The notes under the pieces: model-generated | Database searches by the model: none | Told to the model about the DNA's origin: nothing | The model's input: the letters and a program-made list of their open reading frames with translations, nothing else | Translations under genes and position numbers: made by a program | Part shown: in pieces, positions 59,000-64,000 of the stretch | How the letters are laid out: each line of letters begins with the position of its first letter | Position numbering within the stretch: the stretch's first letter is position 1 | Assembly: GCA_963978545.1 (NCBI GenBank) | Contig: OZ021730.1 | Coordinates: 5,372,201 to 5,436,200 of the forward strand | DNA length: 64,000 nucleotides | Direction of reading: 5' to 3' | Origin: Linyphia triangularis | Lineage: Eukaryota; Arthropoda; Arachnida; Araneae; Linyphiidae

Positions 59000-59275
59000 A
59001 TCGTTAGTGATTCTAAGTGTGTAAGGCATGAGCTGACATGGATGACTGCTCATGCGTCGAGAGAGATAGCTAGCAAACGTTTTAATGCATTAATAAATTG
59101 CGCAAGGCTAGAAGCTTTTGGCATTCGTGAAGTATCAATTATGGAAACGAAAGATTATTGCGAAGAAAATAAAAGAAAGATTGCTAGGTTTTATGGAAGG
59201 ATTCCAGTGTTGATGAGTCGACAGATACCTGACACATTCCATGTGGCATATATAGTTCAATACTTTCGATAAAAT
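59000..59275 (+). CDS. Open frame of unknown identity, low confidence
   Basis: About 90 open codons, with an internal ATG at 59042 giving 76 residues. The peptide is of balanced composition, unlike the low-complexity frames elsewhere: REIASKRFNALINCARLEAF, METKDYCEENKRKIARFYGR, IPDTFHVAYIVQYFR. No domain recognised. It ends just before a repeat Z segment. It might be an exon, a transposon remnant or chance. Confidence 0.3.
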
Positions 59276-59284
59276 TTAAAAATT

Positions 59285-59622
59285 TCCCGTGTAGGTACGA
59301 AAAAGATTACTTAATGAAATTGCATACATTGTTTTCATTTAATGTTTATCTATAATAAATGAAAATTGAAGTAATAAAATACAAACCCAGGTGGAGCCAC
59401 TGAATGTGCATTGAAGTCAGAATTTCAAATTTAAAATAAAATATATCGGACGGTATTTTTGAGTTTTTAATTTATGTCATTTCATTAAGTGACCAATTTC
59501 GTACCTATTCATCAAATGTCAAAGGGGTTTTAAAGAAAGTAGTTTCTAAATGCACTTGGATTGAAGAAAATAACATAGAAAGCATAGGGAAAGATCCTTA
59601 TTAGGAATTCCTCTTAAAAGAT
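59285..59622. mobile_element. Repeat Z, short copy
   Basis: A partial left arm (GTAGGTACGAAAAAGATTAC, reverse of CGTACCT-type right-arm sequence), the centre AACCCAGGTGGAGCCACTGA and a full right arm ending TCCTTATTAGGAATTCCTCTTA. Uninterrupted at the place where the 55.3-57.2 kb copy carries an insertion. Confidence 0.72.
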
Positions 59623-59857
59623 TTGCAAATTGATCGTAAAAATCTGGGCGCTTTTTTCATGACTACAATTCCATGGTTTGAATTTTAGTTTGGGAACTAT
59701 CTAATATGCAACTAATATGGTCATTAAATAAATCCTCACTTGGCATGCATAATTTCGACAAAACGAGGTAAAAACAGCATTCACCCCCCCCCCCCCATGA
59801 AAAAAGAAACACTGTGGGATAGTCCGTTCTGGCGCTCAACGCTTTATATATTGAAAG
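59623..59857. other. Short stretch, nothing recognised
   Basis: C13 run near 59790; otherwise no signals. Confidence 0.4.
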
Positions 59858-59865
59858 ATAATTAT

Positions 59866-60460
59866 TAGAAGTTGGAAATATCGATCAAAATAAATATCGA
59901 TACTATATCGTTGCATAGAAAAAAATATCGATAAAATATCGATAAATCGATACATGATTTTTTTTATTTGATTTTCAATTTTGCTAGAAACAAATTGATG
60001 CAATAATTAAAAAAAAAAAAAAAAAAGATAATTTTCAATAGCTTTTAATCGCAACGTTGAATATTTAGCATAATAGTTTTACAATGTAAATAATTGAAAA
60101 ATTATCAGAGGGATATATATAACACGTTTTTTCCCATTTTAATTTTCAAAAGCCAGGGAGGTGCACCCCCTTGTACTGTCCTGTTGGTGCCCATGATTAT
60201 GAAGTCAATGGCAAAATATTGAACATTGATGCCATTTTAACTGCCTCTCAGCCAAGTCCAAATTTTAGTTTTGATGTTTTTGAAAAGGAATAAAGAAAAT
60301 CGAAAAAACGCATGAATCTACAAAACAATCATTAAAAAACTAAAAATGTTTAAAAATATCGATATATCGGTGACTTTTATCGATATTTTTAATATCGATA
60401 TTTTAAAAGATAATATTTTAAAATAAAAATATCGTCGTATCCATATATCGCCGACCTCTA
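59866..60460. mobile_element. TAGAGGTCG-ended MITE, copy 2
   Basis: Left end TAGAAGTTGGAAATATCG, right end as reverse complement TAGAGGTCGGCGATATATGG. Exact 8-bp duplications ATAATTAT (59858-59865, 60461-60468). Opposite in orientation to the copy at 38270-38881; shared internal sequence includes the GAGAGGCAGTTAAAATGGC / GAGAGACAGTTAAAACGTC region. Contains an A17 run. Confidence 0.93.
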
Positions 60461-60468
60461 ATAATTAT

Positions 60469-60820
60469 ACTTGTTGATATCGATACAATTCCAACTAATT
60501 TGTTTCAGAGAAATACGGATACTACTGACTTCAAAACTGTATGTTTTCTCTTTGGGCACTGTTGTGTAGAGTAGATGTTTGCGCTTTTGCACCTCTATGT
60601 CTTTTGAAAATTAAGTAGTAAAAATAAACCCATAAAAACAAAGTTTTAAATTTAAATGCCTTGTATGCCTTGCCAATGCATTGCTGCTTTAAACCGACCT
60701 CTGAATGCGATCTGTCTGCTGGTTTCCGAAATAGTCTTTACATTTAGTGTGAACCAATTAGAACAAAAGTAAAGGTAAATGCTAAAAACACAAAATAATG
60801 ATAATTTAAACTTAAAACAC
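60469..60820. other. Stretch without recognised feature
   Basis: No supported gene or element. Confidence 0.4.
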
Positions 60821-61160
60821 TTTTTCTCATAGTTAAATTTTATGCAAAAGTACCAATATAATGATAATTAAAAAGTTATAAATGGATCCTTCTTAGATTT
60901 TTATTTAATTATTTATTTGGTGAACTGTTATCTAGAAGAAATACTAAAAACATGTGAATAAAAGGGTTTTTCTATGTATAAATATGAAATTTTTTTCTCA
61001 TAGTTCAATTTTATGCAAAAGTTCCAATATAATGATAGCTAAAAAGTTATAAATGGATTCTTCATCTATTTTTATTTAATTATTTATTTTGTGAACTGTT
61101 ATCTAGAAGATGTAAAAAAATGTGAATAAAGTGGTTTTTCTATGTATAAATATGAAGCAT
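60821..61160. repeat. 171-bp tandem duplication
   Basis: Two adjacent copies beginning TTTTTCTCATAGTT at 60821 and 60992, sharing TTTATGCAAAAGTNCCAATA, AAAAAGTTATAAATGGAT, GTGAACTGTTATCTAGAAGA and TTTTTCTATGTATAAATATG, with about 10% divergence. Confidence 0.93.
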
Positions 61161-61559
61161 TGTTTAAAAAATAACACATTAAAAATGTGGAAAATGAAGA
61201 AGTCATGCTTCGATGACATTTAAAAAATGCATTTGTTAGGGTTTTTTTCTTTCTGTATTTTACTATACCCTCTTGATTTAAATATATAGTTTTATTTCGT
61301 AGTACCATTTTTTTTTTTTTTAATAAGTTGACTATTTTTTCATCCTGAATTTTTGAAGGTTTTGGGAAATTTATTCAAAATTTTCAAATAAAATTACAAT
61401 TTTGCAAAATAATCAGAATATAATTTAAAAAAATATATATTGTGCGTTAATCACTAAACTTTAGTAGTACTACTTTAAAAAATACAATTAATTTGTTTCA
61501 TAAAGAGATTTTTTTAACCCTTACATGCGTGAATTTAATTTTTAATAACTACAATTTGA
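61161..61559. other. AT-rich stretch, nothing recognised
   Basis: No supported features. Confidence 0.4.
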
Positions 61560-61945
61560 AATTATCCGGAAAATGTGTGTAGCTAATGAGGGAAGAAAAA
61601 AAAAAATAAGAATTTTGCGTATTGCTGCGTTTTAACTTCACAAAAAAACCCTACATTTTTTTTCTTGCATAAATTTATCAGTATATGTAAAAATAGAAAT
61701 ATTAATCGTTACACTTACCTTGTTTCTATCGGAAAACAATTTTTCCTGTTGTTTTTATTACTTTTTTTAAAAAGCATCCCAATTCGTATCACCCACCAGA
61801 ATGAATTTTACTCAGCCAACAGCGCCCCCAAAATTGTCACAGATAAAGAAATAAACTGTCACAGAATCTAGTTGCATTCCAAAACAATAAAATAGTTTCG
61901 GTAAAAAAAAAGCAAAGGTTGCTACATAAAGAGGTATGAGGTTTT
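61560..61945 (+). repeat. Dispersed repeat Y, distal part, diverged
   Basis: Follows 4740-5115: AATTTATCAGTATATGTAAAAATA, CACTTACCTTGTTTC, ACTCAGCCAACAGCGCCCC, AAAGAAATAAACTGT, GCAAAGGTTG. Quoted pieces are separate matching blocks. Order continues into the reverse arm at 62.46 kb as in the 8-kb unit. Confidence 0.75.
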
Positions 61946-62461
61946 AAGGAATGTAGACAGTTGCCAACAATATGTTTTGTTTTAAAAAAAAAAAACTATT
62001 TTAAACGGTTTGATTTTTTTTTCTTTTTTTTTTTGTAATACAAAACATTATGCATTTAAGGGTTTAAAAAAAGCACTCAAAACGTGTTGGGATGCCAAGT
62101 TGAGTTAGCCACATTCACCATGTATATGAGCGAAAATGTAGCATATTTAGAGTAATTGGTAATTAAAGTGCAATGGATGTAACGGGATTGCACCGAATCC
62201 GTCATGAGTTCATATGCTGCGTTCTCCGACCATTGTGAAGTGTACATCATCTTCACGGTCTGTTGCCTCCGTGTCCATTCATAACAATGCAGAAGTGTGT
62301 CATCTTGATATCGAAATTTGGTGCCATTTTATATGCACGAGGACACGCTTAAATCAAGGACGGATTTGGATGTTATCGTATTTTAATACCGAAAAAAAAA
62401 ATCAGTATTTTATTTTACAAATAAATATAATAAAATGGAATGTTAAGAATTATTACACCTT
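61946..62461. other. Spacer between repeat Y and arm, nothing certain
   Basis: Replaces the short spacer found at 5.11-5.32 kb. 62.19-62.36 kb is less AT-rich and open for 83 codons, with no recognisable product. Confidence 0.4.
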
Positions 62462-62870
62462 TTAAATCCTTTATATTAACTACGATTTTGTTTGCGGCTG
62501 CCAGGCTATTCTGCGGAGGCCAAATTAACAAACTTTGCCTTTATCCAATCGGGCTGAAACTTGGCAGATAGTTTCTATGTAGATTACAATGCATTATATA
62601 CTTTTGGGGTCTGTTACTAAAAGGCCGCTTTTATACACGTTTCTATAATCGTTATAAATTCCATTTGTCCGATCATTGTTAAAAACTCTTTCCTGTTGCT
62701 AAAGTTCTTTTCATCAGAATGAATAAAAGTGCATGAATTCGCGTTCATTTTTAATAAATTTTGAAACGTAGTTTGACGCACATTTGGCTGATAGAGATGT
62801 TTTTAATGTTTAAAATTAAATGCAAACATGAAGCCACACGCCGACTACATAATTGGTAATCGGTAAATCA
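62462..62870 (-). repeat. Arm repeat, - orientation
   Basis: CCAATCGGGCTGAAACTTGG, CTTTCCTGTTGCTAAAG, TTTTGAAACGTAGTTTGACG. Its outer edge (AATCCTTTATATTAACT) matches the reverse of 1198-1215, the same point where Tc1 inserted at 42.1 kb. Confidence 0.75.
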
Positions 62871-63784
62871 TATCCTCGTGTAATCCCTAATAAGTATTGT
62901 AATAGTTTAAAATAGTCCTTTTAAAATTCATTAACAACGTATTGACTCGTTTAGATAATAATAAAAAAGGCATAAAATAATTTTTTTTTCGTATACAAAA
63001 ATGCTGCTTTTTCTAATTTTTCTTGTATCTACTTTATCTTAGCGGTTGAAAAAATGAGTATCAAGTTTTGTGGCATATACTTTGTTGGCTTTATTCACCG
63101 GCAGAATTCTGTGTCATGGGAATCAGCTCTGAAATGATACAAAGCGGTATCTTCGTTTTGGGTATCCTTAGTAGCTCTAGGAATAGTTTCTACATTCTAC
63201 CACTGTGGCGCTAAATCCCGTAACGTAGATTTTTATTTTTCGTTAAACGTAAAAAATACTGTCGAAATTCTGCACTGCTACGACCGAACCATATCGATCA
63301 CACAAGAAAAAATATGGTTATTAGGAAGTTTTAATTGGATGTTAAGTATATTTCATATTAAGTATGGTGTACTACATTGGATTTTTCAATTTTTGAAAAT
63401 TCGTAAGCACTTGCACATTCTATATTTTCCCAAAGAATACTTTTTCAACTATTCAAAGCAATTTCTGATAATGTTTTTAGCTTTCATATATTTCATTGTA
63501 AAGTTCCAATTTTTTTACGTACGTTTTCAATTTTCCCATTTCCACCTCCATTTTGTACATTTTCTAAAGCGGTTAAAAATCCTTTCACCCTTTTCTGAAA
63601 ATGCTCCTGTGTAGAAGGAGTCCTTAGTGATAGAACTTGCTGCATTTAGGCTTGTTTCGGTATCTCAGGCTGTAGTTATTAAGGCAAAAATAGTTAATAA
63701 ATACGAGGAAACATTCGGTTTTTAAGAAGCCATATTAAGACTGATTATACATTAAAAATAAAGCAGAATCATCCCTTGATTCTA
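62871..63784. other. AT-rich stretch without recognised gene
   Basis: A 91-codon open frame at 63339-63614 is dominated by Phe/Leu/His of T-rich DNA and has no recognisable domain. Confidence 0.45.
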
Positions 63785-64000
63785 AATAAATTAAGAGGAA
63801 ACCCTAGTAAGGATTATTCCTTATACTCTCTATGTTACAATCATCGAGCCCAATGCATTTAGAAACTACAAAAAAAAAAAAAAAAAAAAGCAAAAGTGAA
63901 AACCAGGTGGAGCAACTGTATATCCATTGACGTAAGGATTTCAAATATAAAATAAAATATGTTAGATGCTAATTCGAATTTTCATTTTATGCCATTTCAT
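63785..64000. mobile_element. Repeat Z, cut by the window edge
   Basis: Left arm AAACCCTAGTAAGGATTATT, TCGAGCCCAATGCATTTAG, then a poly-A run, the centre AACCAGGTGGAGCAACTGTA and the start of the right arm ATGCCATTTCAT. Confidence 0.7.

Overview
The window looks like AT-rich nuclear DNA of an arthropod. The density of tRNA-derived SINEs, I-type and Jockey-type LINEs, hAT/Tc1/pogo-like DNA transposons and a THAP-domain reading frame suggests an arachnid such as a spider, but that is inference from general style and no taxon can be fixed from the sequence. There is no bacterial-type gene organisation. Almost everything is repeat-derived. I see two possible host-gene pieces: a THAP-domain exon near 31.0 kb and a short signal-peptide-like first exon near 47.2 kb.

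Region by region. 1-14.5 kb: two nearly identical copies of an ~8.0-kb unit in direct tandem, made of AT-rich non-coding repeats with inverted ~0.5-kb arms. Identity is very high up to about 5.5/13.5 kb and then falls abruptly, which marks a likely recombination joint. 14.5-21.5 kb: a near-full-length non-LTR retrotransposon (5'UTR, zinc-knuckle gag, endonuclease-RT-RNase H pol) with two nonsense codons in pol, one in gag and one frameshift. A hAT-type element is inserted at its 5' end, and that element contains a second hAT-type MITE. 21.5-29.1 kb: diverged copies of the same AT-rich repeats, broken up by a pogo/Tigger-like MITE, a 5'-truncated Jockey-type LINE and a SINE. 29.5-34.2 kb: a TTAA-flanked MITE, the THAP reading frame and two adjacent SINEs. 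34-42.7 kb: microsatellites, SINE-2 copies, three DNA transposons (hAT-like at 37.2 and 38.3 kb, a deleted Tc1 at 42.1 kb). 43-64 kb: more dispersed repeats, a long-TIR element, the candidate signal-peptide exon, SINEs, an inverted-arm family (called Z here), short tandem repeats and a second copy of the 38.3-kb MITE.

How the pieces relate. The tRNA-derived SINE-1 (eight copies, most with 10-16 bp target duplications) ends in about 55 bp that closely match the 3' end of the LINE at 15.8-21.5 kb. This points to that LINE family as the source of SINE-1 mobilisation. Because several repeats occur more than once here, empty-site paralogues inside the window confirm several insertions directly (Tc1 at 42.1 kb, pogo-like MITE at 25.0 kb, SINE at 27.8 kb). 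Boundaries of unlabelled repeat families are approximate; family names such as SINE-1, arm, X, Y, W, Z are local labels only.
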